From: Apostichopus japonicus
Taxonomy: Eukaryota; Echinodermata; Holothuroidea; Aspidochirotida; Stichopodidae
Direction: 5' to 3'
Length of the DNA stretch: 64,000 nucleotides
NCBI RefSeq assembly: GCF_037975245.1
Contig: NC_092563.1
Span: forward strand, 1,701,001 to 1,765,000
The notes beneath the pieces were generated by a model, which made no database searches, was not told where the DNA came from, and was given only the letters and a program-made list of their open reading frames with translations. How positions within the stretch are numbered: position 1 is the first letter of the stretch; every line of letters starts with the position of its first letter. This document shows positions 1 through 30,770 of the stretch, one piece after another. Position numbers and translations under genes: made by a program.

Positions 1-2
1 GC

Positions 3-15760
<15,758 letters not shown>

Positions 15761-16875
15761 ATTGTTCCGGATTGTCACCTGGGACCTGAAACAACAAAAG
15801 TCAGTAGTTATAGAATCATTATGTCATAGTTTACTCAGTCTCATCAATTTCCCTTTCTCTTACAAATTAAAAAAAAGACCATAGTCAAGCAAAATATACA
15901 TATTGGAAGGTATGTATGTTCACATTGTTACCATGGCAATCACCTTACAACCAATAAGTTGCCAATCACCATCATTTATGTGGATAGTTTTACCAACAAT
16001 GTAAGGAAAGCAACATGCAAAAACCTAACCTAGTGAACAGGCATGATAAGTTGTAGGGATGCAACGGATCCAAATTTTTGGATCAACCAGAATGGACCGG
16101 ATCCTTCACAAAATCCGCTTGGATGTTACCCAAGAGGACATGAAATCAGAGAAAACATTAATAAAACTGTTCACAGACACCCTATCAGCTGATCAATGTG
16201 ACTAGGTTTAAATCCCTTCCCACTAAAAGCTCACCTTCTATGACCTATCATCTAATGATCAAAATCTAACATAAACCCTAGGAGAGTATAACCTATCCTG
16301 TGATTTGCACTGCTTTGATTAGATTATATTCATACTTTCGTAAATTTATATGTACAAACCTGGCCTTTGTTTTCTATCACTTTTAACTTGTAAAAAAAGT
16401 TGAGCCCAAGATTGAGCTTGGGTAGAATTCTGCGAGAACAAGTCTTCTGCAAGGTAGAGTTCAGATCAGAGTTACCGATAGCTTCACATGTTGATGTAGA
16501 ACACAAAACATCACAATGGAAATAGCAAATCAATCTGGAATAAGGAAAAACAAAAGGAATATGAGTAACTTTGTGTAACTTGTAATTCACTGGGTTAGCG
16601 GTGTAACGTGGAATGACACTTTACAGGTCCCTAACAAAACATCACCTTAAACTGTTAAATTATATATATACTTGAAGCATGTTCATAACCATTATGTGGC
16701 TTCCAGAATATTTTTATGTATATTCGAGTTGGTTGGAATCATGTTTGATCTCTAGAGTAAGGCAAATATGTCACCAAAAACAGTTCTAGTATTGTTCAAT
16801 ACAAGTGACAAACGCCTACAGTGGAATTACGACCTACAGTATCTTACCGGTTTCGAACCTCTGGACATACAATCA

Positions 16876-16946
16876 GCGTCCATAGCCTAGTGGTTAGGGT
16901 GTCCACATATAAAGCGGGAGGCCCGGGTTCGAATCCCGGTGGAGGC
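16876..16946 (+). tRNA. tRNA-like gene or tRNA pseudogene with intact Pol III promoter
   Basis: The 71-nt sequence folds as a cloverleaf. The acceptor stem GCGTCCA/TGGAGGC has one G-G mismatch. The A box TAGCCTAGTGG and B box GGTTCGAATCC match the Pol III consensus, and the T stem CCGGG/CCCGG is perfect. A run of six T at 16953-16958 would terminate Pol III soon after the acceptor stem. The anticodon stem has an A-C mismatch and a G-T pair, and the loop ATATAAA gives anticodon ATA, unusual for an animal tRNA. A pseudogene or young tRNA-derived copy is therefore likelier than a working tRNA. Confidence 0.6.
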
Positions 16947-19900
16947 TGGAAGTTTTTTCGCTGTTCTAAATTTTCCAAATCATTATGTTTTCAATTATAT
17001 AATGCAGCTCCATATTCTTGAAGTTCTGCCCATGCTGTGATTTTAACAATCAAAATCTACTAATTGCCTCAAGCAGACAGGTGAAGTTCAAATAAGTAGT
17101 GATATATCATTCAAGCAAAGCAGGAACTACAATACTATAGCAAGTAGAGCATACTGACAAATATATCATATTTGTCTTTCGTTTTCTCCACTATAAAGTT
17201 TTGGAATAATGCTTCATTCAATCTTTCATTTCAAATGGTACTTTATATAGGTATATGAATCTGGCAAATGTTTAATTTCATATCCTTACATTTTCATAAC
17301 AAACTGCAATATACATAATGTATACAGTAGGCAGGTTCTAATGAAAGTCACAAAAGAGGAAATGCAAACAGGTTAACCCAAACACTAACCAGGATCTTTT
17401 CAGAAGTCTCCATAAAGTGGTAAGTGCATATATTAAAGTGTTTGTATGTGTATTGTTGACCAAGTATTTATAGACTGGTGCTATGCCACTCAGGGTAGAT
17501 AGCTTTTGAGGTTCCTGGCTCTTTAAGCACAAATGCAAATTTCAATCAAGGCTGTGAGTCGATATTCTGCTTAATAAGGGATGTAAATGATGACTAAACG
17601 AGTGCACACCTTGTAGTAATACCATGAATGCAGGATGAGATCAAATGTGCAGTGCGGCTCTTGTGTATAACACAAATGAGTTATTAGGGAGTGAACTTTA
17701 CAACCAGACTATATGAATAGTCATGAACATTGTTCCTTGGAATACATTACATTAAGTGGTAACAATTCACGATGATATCGTGTACAATGCCTCATACTAA
17801 TGTCAATATCATTCTTAGCAACTGTCAACTAAGTAAGTACTGTGCCAATATTCCATTATGATCACATCAGTACATCACCTACTACTTAAGTATTAAATCT
17901 ACTCAATTGTAAATATAATTCATCAGGGAAAAACTGACTAAATGTGTGGTTGAATCTAACACGTATAGAGCTGTGTTCTTAGTTTATAAATGTAATATAT
18001 CTGACAGTTTTACCCAGGCCTCGACAAATATGGTCACTAACTTGCCATTGGCGAGTAGAATTTTGCTTTGGCCAATAATAGCAAATGTATTACGCCCGAC
18101 ATTTTGGCTAGTAGTGACTCGTGGGCTAGTCAAACCCCAATATTAGCAAGGCTATTGTTACAAACATGTCACAGAATGATAAAAGTACCTTGGTGAATTT
18201 GAAGCAAGGTGTAAAATGATTTTTATTTATCTATGACCAATCTCAATGCAAATTACCTGTGTAAAATGATTCGCTACCTGGGGGTGAATTGTGTACGGGA
18301 AGTTTTCATGTGCAGAGATTGTTCACAAACTTCACAGAGCATTTATAAACATTCAGCGAAAATCTCATTTAAAATCTAATATATCCATTTATTACAGGGA
18401 ACAGTTTGACCTTACGAAGTATGTAAGGTGTTTTAAAGGCATTCATAAATATGTTGTGTCCATATATAATTAAAGTTACTGAACATCGATATCACAACGG
18501 CTTGGTTATGCACCGGCAAAACCTACACAGTAGAGTATAGTACTAGCAGCCCAATTAGACTACAAGGATATCATGCTTGTAAACAGAATGTATGGCTGGT
18601 TTGTTTCATTACCATCATACATATATATATTTACAAGGAGTTATACGTACAGTACATCCACCTCAACTGTAACTTTATTTATTCTAAGATTATCCACACA
18701 CATACACACACACTATTAACTTTCCAGAGCTGTAATCAATAATTATAGATTGGAAATATCTACAGTACTGTACCTTACAGTATGCACTATAACACTTGCC
18801 AAGTTTGTTGTCAACCGGATGAGATATAATCTTATGATAAATGGGACAAGTTGTTGTGCATTTGGAAAGACTAATGTATAAAATAGGGGCCATATATGAT
18901 ATATATATATATATGTAACATGGTTTTGACAGGATAGTAGAATACATGCAGTGTACAATATGGAAGGGAGTTCACACTTTAAGGCACATTGATGATGCAT
19001 GTGAGGAATCATTGTGGCTGGCATGCATACAACAATGACTAACATTAGGAAGTCCTGACTGCTGTACCACACTGTAACTTTCTAATTGTGTATTGACTTC
19101 TAGCACATCCTCGTACATACTGTCTTGCGTTATGTAGATCTGGTGGAAGAATCATGAGTGGGAGTTTAAAATACATGAAAACTCTTCTCTCAGAGACAGG
19201 ATATCCTCCTGACCTTTAGCAGTAATAAGGTTTCATTCCCAGAAATGGAAAGTTTTAAATTACCCTGAAAATGCTAGATAATAATAGATTTGATCATTTG
19301 ACCCTGACACGTATAAAAACTTCAAAATAAATGATCACACATGTGGACTGGATTCTTTAAGATGATTGTGTTCCAGTATTTCATAAGAAATGTTTATGTC
19401 ACATCCATCTATAAACAGGTTGTATGGACTCTTCAATGAAGGTATACAGTACTAATACATCTACATGGAAGTTTAACATAACAGAGTAGACTAAAGTGCA
19501 CTTGTTGTACAATGTACTGTAGGTACAGTGGTGCTTTACATCAGCATGACAGTAGTGCAGTACAGTCTTACAGCTTACAGTTCTTACATCTTCCCATGCT
19601 TGAATTAACACCAATGGCGGCGAAAAATCTACAACAGTAAACACAGTATTATGAATGAAAATTGATGGATTACTATTGCTTCTGTATGTAGGAAAAGCAT
19701 GCAAATAGTAGGCAAAGCCTACTGTACATCTGAGTTTCCACTATTTATCACAGATTTAGATGAAGTTGATCGTTAAGTAAATTACCCAAGCCAGAGCCAA
19801 TATAAATTGTAAACTTTTAACAGAGAGACCAGCAATGGGACCACATTGCACTTCTTCCTAATCCACCTCAAAAACACAATTGGATCTCTCTTAGGATTCC

Positions 19901-21269
19901 CTGCCAACACAGGGTGAGATGGAAGTGGGAGGGGATGGGAAGAGTGGCAGAAGTCCAATTGAGTGAGGCTACAGTAAGAGTTCAGTGGTGTTGAAAGTAT
20001 GGTGCCATGTGCCATATCTCTTAATATGCTTCCAATTCTACAGATCCCCAGAATGTTATTTCAATTCAATGTTAACTCTCCATTACAGTACTACACCTGA
20101 GAAATCTCAAATGCACAGCAGAAAATGATCGTTTCTGAGGACAAAGAGCCCAAAACTTGATGGTGATGAGGTTGTATGTTAAATTTTATTGTAGGCAATT
20201 TCTACAGAACATTTTCAATGGGCATGAAACCAAAAGCTTCCACGGATAATGTATACGCAAGCAGATTCTGCAAATGACATTAATTGAGTAATTCGTTATG
20301 CAATTCTTCTAGAAGACAATCAGAGGAATGTTACATTTCTCTAGTACAGGACTTGCTACATGTATAGCAGTACCACATCACAGAATCTACCAGCTTTAGG
20401 AAACAAACAGTGAGCCTTTACCTACAGTAACCAGTGTCTTCTTAAATAATGAACAACTGGTACAAAGTTACATATTTACTTTATACAATTTCTGCAACAA
20501 TCTATGGCTTTATGTCGTGTTTGTCAATGAAACAAAAAATGTTACCAGAAAATCTGATAATCTCTATGTACAGTTTTGTCTCTAAAACTTCTAAATAGTT
20601 ACGTGACAAAGGGAAAGAAACATAGGCCCTAAGACAGGGGTCGTTGGAGATGTAGCTAACATATTCGTCAGTGCATTTGTACATGTATGGTAGATGAACA
20701 AGCTATTGCATCACTGCAACAGAAGGGTAAACAGGTCAGAGAGAATGAAATGCACTTACTAAAGTTTAATAGTACTTAAGTACTAATGGCATGTAGTGTT
20801 GCACACACTACGGGTATCTTGCAGACTACATTCTCGAAATATAACTGTACATTTATTTACCTTCAAGCACTTCCTTGCTAATAAAGATTTCGTCTTGCTT
20901 ATACACTGTATAATAACAACTAATCCAGAATTTTACCTGCCTACTACACTTACTGTAAGGTGACAGACCTGACCTATACTGAAGTACAGTAATCCACAGC
21001 ATTGTATTAACACCTAGACTGTATCTCACTGCATATATACTGTACTCAGTAAATCTGTTCATTCCTGTTACTTGGGAAGTTAATGGTGACAGTCAAGAGT
21101 TTGATATAAATCAAGCAAACATCTATATATTGTATTTAATTTAATGAAAATTATTTCTTTTGAATCACACAATGTAGTTGGTGCCTCAATTAGCAAGGTT
21201 AGATTTCAATGTTTAAATTCATATATGTATATATATATAAATGAAAAACGTAATGAGTTGGAAAATTAA

Positions 21270-21338
21270 GAATATATATATATATATATATATATATACA
21301 GTATATATATATATATACAGTATATATATATATATACA

Positions 21339-21395
<57 letters not shown>

Positions 21396-21440
21396 CATAT
21401 ATACATACTGTACATATATACATACATACATATATGTGCT
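21270..21440. repeat. TA microsatellite with TACAGTA interruptions
   Basis: Long (TA)n runs are broken at intervals by CAG and CTG steps. Tyr/Ile-rich open frames across it on both strands are artefacts. Confidence 0.95.
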
Positions 21441-24400
21441 ATGAAGTATTGGAAAGGAACAAAATAGAAAATGAAGCCAAAAATTAATATAGGTCATGCA
21501 TCTGATCAAATCTTCTGGGATAGTCTGTAAAATGCAATTCAATGTAGTCGTAGAGACTAGAGAGACTTTAATGGGGTTCTTAGTGCTTGGGAAGTTTTCC
21601 TAATATATAAGAACAATTACACAGCAAATTTCATTCTTTCATTGCCAAAAACTCAACAATGAGGCTGAAAGAAAAAAAGGAAACAAAAACCACAACAAAA
21701 CAAACAATCAATATGTACAATGCAAACAAGTACGTACGTAGTAGCCTAATTATATCTCCCAAAGGTAGTTTTTTTTATGTAATTTTTTTTTTTATGGTAC
21801 TACTGTGTGAAACTGATCCAGTTTACGAAGTGTATGAACTAACAACTTAATGATAACAAAGTCCAGCCAGATACACTATATTTGATTCTTAAGGCAACAG
21901 CAACCTGCAGGATCATGAAGACTCTTGTGCGTGTATACTGTATGTAACACAGGTCTGCCCGTATGCATGTTAACGTACAGAAGTACCCATTGGTTGAACA
22001 TCCTTGTTTAGCATGAATCCCCTTTGGTGATTCAGAAATCGGTGAACCTTGAAGGTCAACAAAGGTTAGCAAACAAAATCTTGTAATTTCTCCAAAACAG
22101 ATGCAAATTCAGACAAAACTAGCAGGTATATATATAGGTGGTGTTCAGAATGGAGTGTTGTTTTTATAATTTGTTTTGTGTAAAGCGGGTGTGTCATTTT
22201 GAGGTCAATATATATATCAAATTGTGAAAAACTTGTAACATTTACTATTCTGGATACTGAAGTTTTGATGCATAACATACTTAATATGGCTCTACAGAAC
22301 CTTAATCAATTTGATGTCAAGAACCCTATTTGAAGATGTTGAATCTTACTTATATGTACAATCAGTAGAGGTCAATGTATGCAAACTTTATGTGTAGTTA
22401 CACCTCCTACTGCTTTCAGTTGTTGTTTTTTTGTGGATGTCAAATGTCATTTTGAAAAATTTTAAAAATAAAGAGTGGATGAACTTCACATATAGAATGT
22501 CTATTCGCAACGTGTGAGTGGAGGTATCAAGGTTATGAGATTAACAGAGGCGAAGGCATTGTAACCACCAACCCAAACCCAAAAGTAAAGTGTGGATAAA
22601 CCAATTTTCAAGAACCTAACTTTAGGTCAATCATGGTCAACACTTATAATTATTGTGTGCAGTGTTGCATACATGGAAGTTTTCCACATAAAATGTGACA
22701 TGAATGGGAATCACTTGTGGACCTGTAGGCTGTCTGGTTAATAAAGTGGTCCCCAAGACTTTTCTGCTTGTACCAACTGTAGTACCTCTCTCTTTCCCTC
22801 CCTCCCTCCCCCAAAATATTATATAACATTAGGCTTAAACACTTACTGTCAATATATGACTGGAGTATATTACCTCATATATGAAGTAATGGTGCTACTT
22901 CTAATTTGAAAGAGTTGTATCCCTAGACAAATTGTTGACAAATATTATTTCAAATCTAATCTAGATTAGTCTTGTACAGTCTACTGACTCTCAATGCCCC
23001 CTTCCCCCCCCCCTCCCCTTCCCCTCATTATATCAAATTCATTAATAAAATCTCTTGTTAGATAAATCTTTCGAGATATATATATCTTAGTTTGAGTAAA
23101 TACTTATACTTAATAATTTCGACTTCCAATTTTACATAGCAGTTTTGTAGCCTCTGAACTCCAATAACAAACTATGATTTCTGTGTTCATAAACACTTTG
23201 CAGCAATTTGCCCATTTTTGCATAGAATATTTCAATGCGATACCATATATATTATTCCCTGGCTAAAACAGGATGTAGAATACATCTAAAACATGCTAAC
23301 AATTAAGTCAGTGATGCAATAGGATTGAAATAAATAGCGGACTTATACTGTATATGGAACTGCAAACATCAACGTCTGTATTGATTGCGTACTGGCACTA
23401 TAGACGTACGAGTAAGCTAATACACTAATACCTATCGTAGGAAGTTACTAAGTTTCCTGCCAACATGACCTATCAAATTGTACCGTCTCTAAACACGAGT
23501 ATGACAGCGTATCTCCTCATTGAACAAAGGAAACTACTAAGATAATTACAAGCAACCAGTGTAATCAAGTTTGAACACAACACAGTGTTATGAACTATTG
23601 AAAACTTGGCAATAACGACACTTCTTATGACACAAATTCACAATGAGGAAGACATCCAAATTCTAGATAGACCAATAATCATCTGTACATGAAGGAAACT
23701 ATTTATTAGGGTTAACCACCTTAACGCCATACACTGTGGTAGTGCGGTTCAGTCAATGAACCAGTGGTATAGTATTAGCCAGGGAATACTTCTGTAAGGC
23801 CATAGACCCCAGAGACATTTAATTCTTACCACAATGATTCAGAAACATTGGAAATGTCCAATCTCTCCACTTTGCACTGACTTGCAGATAGAAATTCTGA
23901 GCATCTAATGAAAGGGGCATTCCCTCACAAATTAAAATTATTTATGAAAATGTGAAAATATGCCCAAATTGCAGAACAGCAGATTAAATTGCTTGTACTG
24001 TATTTCTAGTCACTACAGTCTATTGCTATATATACAGTATGACTTCTACATTTTCAAAATCAGAATACTTATGAAACTCTTCAACTTCCAAAGTTTGATG
24101 GAGGTCTTGCTGCCAGTTAAAACTCTATGACTATAGTAACAGTTCGACAGCACAGTACAGAGCGATTTGTGTGTTATGTACATTCTGTCACATATCACAT
24201 GTGTGTTACTTCAGAATGGTAGCTTTGAGAGCAAGACTATTTAAGTGGGTATGACCCAGAAGTTGGTCAGAGAGAGCTCATTGCTAAACTGGCTACTAAT
24301 TAGGTAACAGGTAGTGCATGCTTTGAGAGGAGACAGGTAAGAGATGAATAAAATAAACTGATAGTAGCCGGTGTGACTGACATTCTTCCTTATTGGCCTA

Positions 24401-25029
24401 GCACCCTCTTCTCCATGTCTTCTGTACTAACTTTCTTGGGGACTTAACTTGGGGACCAAATCTGCAGATTATTAAATACTTTTTAAGATACTTAGTCATG
24501 GAAACAATGCCATTGCAGCATAGGTGCAACTAAACTTAATTGGAGCACATGTATGTAAGTTGCAGTGTATTCTCATTTCCTTTTAAGTATGTAAAGTACA
24601 TACTATCATGATTCCCACATATCATTTAGCAAATAACTTCCTTTTTAGTTGAGTTAAATCTGTAACAAAGTATTCCAACTAAACTGACTTTCTTAAGTTT
24701 AATAATTAATTATAATTATTATGCATTGCATTATAAATTTATGCATTATGATTATCATTTAAATACTTGTTGAATACAACAGATTTCTCAGTCCTTTTCA
24801 CTCCAATGACAAAACCTACACAGGAGAATCCCAACGTAGAAGTGCACAGAATTGAAAGTTTGTATCATAAACATTAACATCAAACTTCACCTGTTTTCCT
24901 CACCTAAAAGATATAATTCATAGCCACACAACAATTTTTGTTAACTCCTGTTAAATCACTCATGTTGACATTATCAGCTAGATGCACACAGACCTGAGTA
25001 CATATTCAATAAAACCTTTCACTGTTATT

Positions 25030-26170
25030 AAGTAGATAGATCTTTCATTATAAAGATGTGTCAACATCACATAACATACTGTATTAAACAATGACACACT
25101 GCACAACAGTACAGTCTGTACATGTCTTAGCACTCTGACCCTACAAGGAGATCTATGAGAATAGTGTTAGAAAAGCAATAACTGTCAGTACTAGCTCCAT
25201 ATTTCTGTCAATACTCTTGAGAGTTCCTCTTAAAACTTCAAGAATAGCACAGATTGTGCCATGTAGGGTGCAACAGGTTCAACTGGGAAGAATATCATAT
25301 ACAGCATATTGTAATTAAAGCTATTGTATGATCAGACAATTGAAGGCTAAACCCAACAAGGGTTTTTCCCAGTGTCACTAAGTGCAGATAAAGTGTCTGT
25401 GTCTGTGCATTGTATGACATTGTGTGCAAACCTTCTCAAATGTATGAAGTGCCAGTGTATTGTATGAGCATACTGTACTGTATAAAATCACAGCTTATAC
25501 ACACAATGAAACAGATATCACAGTCCAGCTAAAACTTAGCAACTATAGTGTCAGTAACAATTGAACAATTGTTTCCCCATTATATGCTAGATCTTTTCAT
25601 TTTAAATAAATTTGATCTTAATAAAGATCTACAACTGCCACACATTCCCCTACACTGCCTTACAGTGTGTCTGAATGCTTTAACATTCTGACCATACAAG
25701 GAGACCACCTATGATAATAAGCTGGAAACAATCACTATCAGTACTTGATCTGGACATATTTTTGTGGATAACAGCTTTTACTCTGAGATGTCTAACTTCA
25801 TATTTCTGTGGTTAAGGGCTTTTACTCTGAGATATCTACTTTTCTGAGATTGGCAAAGATTGTGTCATGTAAGGTGAAACAGGTTAACATTAAGATCATA
25901 TCTATTGTAATAAGAGCTATTGTTGATCAAACCACTGAAGGCTAATAACAAGCACTGGCTTTCCCAATGTCAAAAAGTTCAGATAAAATGTCTGTGTCTG
26001 CATTGTATGACACTGTGTGAAAACCTCCTCAAATGTATGAACATTGTACAAGCAGTGTATATTAGTATGATGTACTGTATAACATCACAGCTCATGCACA
26101 CTATTAAACAGATATATCACAGTCCAGCGAATACCTAGCAACTATACTGTAAACTAACAATTGTTCCCCT
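25030..26170. repeat. Diverged local tandem duplication of about 580 bp
   Basis: The segments at about 25,030-25,585 and 25,590-26,170 align along their length, with shared words such as ACAAGGAGA, GTGTCTGTGTCTG, TCACAGTCCAGC and GCAACTATA in the same order. Divergence is considerable, by eye about a quarter of sites plus indels. No coding potential is seen. Confidence 0.75.
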
Positions 26171-29100
26171 TACATTGTACAGCTTTGAGTTTTATTTAGA
26201 ATTTAGCAATGACGTTACGTTTTGTAATTTGTCAGTTTTTTGGAGGCCAGTTACATGAATGGACCAACAAAGTGTTATTTGCACAAAGAGTAAAGAATAA
26301 CTTAACGTCAACACTTCTACAATTGCATGACACCATCTTTTTTTTCATTCTCCAAACTAAGTGTAATTGTTTCAGATTTAGTTAGGTTTTGGAAGAATGA
26401 AAGTTATCGAGTTATTCAGTAAAGATGAGTCATGTATCCTTTTTCACTGGCATTAGTGAAAGCCAGTCTGGGAGCCCACAATCTACAGCTTTCGAATGGT
26501 AGATTCATAAGGAGGAGGACAGTGACCTTGGAAGGGATTATGAGGGGGGGGGGGGCAGTGCAAGAATGTTGGTCAGTTATGAGGCTAAGGTAGATGGGTG
26601 TGCATAGGTAAAGGAGACAGGTAAGTGACGAGTGAAGTAAATAACAGTATCTATATCAACATCAACATCAAGAAAATAGGAGTCGACTGATAAATCAGAT
26701 CGGATATAGCTGAAAATATTAATAGCAACAACATATGTGGTTTGACAAAATATGTTTCCTTATGAATGAGATATATTTGATTTTGATTTTTAATCATTTT
26801 GTAACCTGACAAACACCAATCCTGTCTTGCTATGACCTTCATACTCACTGAACTTACTGGTTTGGATATTTACAAGGAATGATACCTACACGTACAGTAT
26901 AGTTAACTTCTGATATGGTAGATTGGGAAAGTAAAAGGTGTCCCGGAATGGGATATTATGGGCGCAGTTCTAAAACTTTTCCACACATATAGTTTACGTA
27001 GATCATAGATGGAATGATGCATTTGAGTGTATTTTGAAGAATTTGCAAGAGAAGGGCAAAGTAAACAGTAATATCCTTCCAAGGTCTGTGCAAGTGTACC
27101 CTTAAGGCAGCATACAAATGATGCTCAACACAGTACCTCACAGATACAATGCATCATGTCTGTTGATTTACTGTATGTCAGGTTTGTGTCAAGAAACCAA
27201 TTCTCCAGGAATATACATTTGTCCTGCTGATTTTTTTTAACTTTATGGGACTTGTTCTTCAAAACCATTGTTATTTCTTTACCAACGGTAACAAATCTGT
27301 CTGGGTTTGCTTCTCCTTTCAAATGTTGGCTATGTTTACTAATGATTGGTGCACTTTTAGTATGTAAATTCAATAAATATAATATAAGAAAAATACTGTA
27401 AATGTGTAAGTACTTTGTTATAAAGATATGTAGTATAATTGTTGCTCTCTAACCAGTGTTGTCAAGAACACTACAGCTTTTTGCAGAGATCAATGCCTAG
27501 ATACTGTACCATACTGTACATTAAAGGTGACACAACTGGCTTGAAAGATGATAAGTACTATCTGTGTAGAACATCTCACAATCTGAATGATACTGAAATC
27601 AAATTCAGACTGGTGTAGAACTAAAAGATTACTCAATTACATCAGCACAACTGAATTGTTACATCAGCACAACTGAATTGTCTTGATGGTTAAGTCTATT
27701 CATTCTTGCCACCAAGATGTACTGTACAGTACTATACACAACTATAGGTGCAAAGTACAAAGTACACACATTGAGATAAGTGCAAAGTAAAAAAGATATC
27801 AAGTTATTGTATGTACAGCCCTACTCTACACACTGTGCAGTTAACTATTAAAATTAGCCTATAACGTCATCCTACAGTAATGAGTCACATGCACGGAAAG
27901 CAATCATCAAAACTTCTCTACATTGAAACAATACTATATTAAGAATGTAAATGTCCTGTGATGGTGATTTACAAAACATTCAACAGAAATAAACACAACT
28001 AGAATAAATCAGAGTTTTTCAAATCTGATTTAAAGAAGAAACAATTCTTGCACATTTTAAGTGATCATTGAAACATCTCAATATACTCTCCTGTCACTTG
28101 AGTTGACAAGAATCTGCTAAATCTAATGTCACTTGACATTGCTGTACTGATGCTAACTTATATAAGGATTTATATAATAGATTCTGTGTACAAATGCAGA
28201 GACTTGTAGCAGTACTGTAGTGAGTCAGAACGCATACATACTCTAGCATGGAGATAGGTCTGCATTGTACTCACCACCCTTGTCGACTTGTGCTCAACAC
28301 TTGTACTTACGGCATTTTGGAAATCTACCATGTACAGATAGTACAGTGTGCAACCTACAATAGTCAAAATAGCTTTGCTACTGGTTCGGCTTCTACTCAT
28401 ATTCACAAAAGGTAATTATCCTGGGCCTGTACTCGCGCTTGTTGCACTTGTACTTCAAGTCTGCTAATAGATACATGTATGCACGGTCAACAGTTTCTAA
28501 GACAATACTTGGTAACTAGTGTGACTTTATGCATAATTATCGTCTTTCCCCCTCCCTCCCCTTAACCCACCCTGGCAATGCAAAATCTCTATATCCTATT
28601 TCCACACGTATGATAAATACAAATTATAAAAAATTATGGAACCTATTCTTACTGTTCATCAATTCCTCCCTAATTGTTTAGGAACATAATTCCCACATAC
28701 ACTGAATAATACTTTTAAACAGTCGGTCAAGCTAGAATATTGGTTTGACAGGATATTCTGGTTCCATGTACAGTGATCACATGGGAATCAATGGGAACCT
28801 GTTGGGATTAGTTGGAATCCCACCTTGCTTACTGTAAATCCATCATTGGAAATTTGCTTGCACAGAGATTTTTATGAATTATTATTATTTTTTGTAACAC
28901 ATGTTTCATGTTGTGTAGTTATCTCAACAACAGTACAGTACCTCTGAATTGCTGCGAGTTCTTAATTTTTTTTTAAATCAATAGTCTAACAGGCCAACTA
29001 TGAATAGTTTCGAAAGTTAGCGCATAGCGACATATCAGGGATCCTGACTGGCCCCTCCCTTTGCTATCTTTGCTGGCCAAGGACATTAGCTTATATGCAA

Positions 29101-30303
29101 TATGCATGCATACTTATGCGATAAGGATGTCACATGTCACACATGTCACATATCACATATATGGCATTAACGTCTAAAGGCCTATCATTGCTTTCAAATA
29201 TGTTGTGTTGTTCGTCTACAAACAAACACTACAGCTTACTTGGTTGAAATAAATCAGTACACATGCCCCACAGCATTTAGTCGAAGAGTAGCATTTTATT
29301 GTTACCGCAGTAGGACAAATATGTCTTCAGTATAGAAAGCCTCCTTGTTTTAAACACATGGAATTCCAATTGCTGTACAGGTCTACGGACATGATAGTGC
29401 AGGAAACATTATAATCAAGTAAGTTTTACAAAGTTAGAATTTGGATACTCTGAACTTTGTCTACTTTACGAGTGACACAAACACTTTTCACTGCTGATAT
29501 TCTATTTTTGAAAACCACATTTCCCTATTATTTGCCATTTTGGCAAAATGAAATTTCAATCACATAATTGTGGAGGTGAGTAGGCTTCTTTGTGACGTAC
29601 ACTAACAATACTACTTATACTAGGATAGATTTCATTTGGTAATACAATAAATTGAATCAACACAGTATTGTGACAGAATTTTTGGGAACTTTTGATATAT
29701 ATATATGTTTCCTGTAGTTCTATAAATATGATGTTTGCAAAGTATTTTCAGATATATATTTAATAAAATTAGGCTGCATAATCAGTACATAGTGTCAAAG
29801 CAATGTGCTATGAAGAATGTAGAGCTATCTGAGAATAGCATAAAATAGAAAAATAGATGCAGTAGATTGTCTTAGGTTAATATTTTTTTCTGTTTGTTTG
29901 TTAAGTTTGCCGGTTATCTATATAATACTGCCATACCAGACTCAAGTAAGGATCCAACAGGTTAGGCTATAATGCAAGGCTTGCAAGCTCCGAATAGCTA
30001 CAGTGGTGAAAACAAAACCAAATTGCAAACCTAAGTGAGTAATCAACTTTGCTCTTGGATGCAAAAGATATATATTGGATTGTTATCATGGACAAAATTC
30101 ATGGGCATTAAACCATCATCGTTGGAACATAGAAATGTAAAACCTGAGATGCCCTCAAATTTCACATCTACCTTTAAATGTACAGTGCAGGTAAACTGCC
30201 CTTTAGATGTCAGTTTAAGGGTACCAACAAAAATTGTGTTCCTGGATTTCCTGACAAAAATATGGTCACCTAAGTGTAGCCTTTAGTTAGTTAGTGGCTA
30301 TAT

Positions 30304-30770
30304 TGTATTTATAGGTTGGGAGGATTTGGTCTAGAATATGAGAAACAGCCTTGGCTCTTCCGTTCCATGGTACCTTCACTCATGGTCTATTGTGCTCTTG
30401 TGTGGCTCTCTTCCTATATCAAGACTCAACTCAAATTGATAAACAGACATTTCAGAAAGTATTATTCTATAGATGATCAGTACATTGAAGAATTTGTACT
30501 TCATTATGTAAGAGGAATTTTGACTGATCCTGACCATCCTCTCCATAAATATTACATTACTCCACTTAGGTTGTATACCCTACCTCGTATGCGTACTGAA
30601 CGCTTTAGACATTCTTTTTTACCGAGGAGTATAAAGCATTTGAACTGTCATATAACTAGATGATATTTTTATCATATTTTTGTACATATATTTTGCATAT
30701 TTTTAAGCTGCGGAATCCATTTTATTATATCTTCATTTTATGATTGATATCAATAAATTTTACTTTACTC
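30304..30770 (+). pseudogene. 5'-truncated LINE: C-terminal end of reverse-transcriptase ORF plus 3' UTR
   Basis: The frame 30316-30663 encodes a tail typical of non-LTR retrotransposon proteins: LMVYCALVW, then SYIKTQLKLINR, then YYITPLRLYTLP and FRHSFLPRSIKHLN. It ends with a stop and an AT-rich tail containing AATAAA near 30,750. The reverse-transcriptase core is absent, as usual for dead-on-arrival copies. The clade cannot be fixed from this fragment. Confidence 0.75.

Noticed and set aside
21199-21542. Tyr/Ile-rich frames on both strands
   Set aside because: They are translations of a TA microsatellite.
30035-30286. Open frame just before the LINE tail as part of the reverse transcriptase
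   Set aside because: Its residues show no reverse-transcriptase motifs, and it stops before the LINE frame begins.
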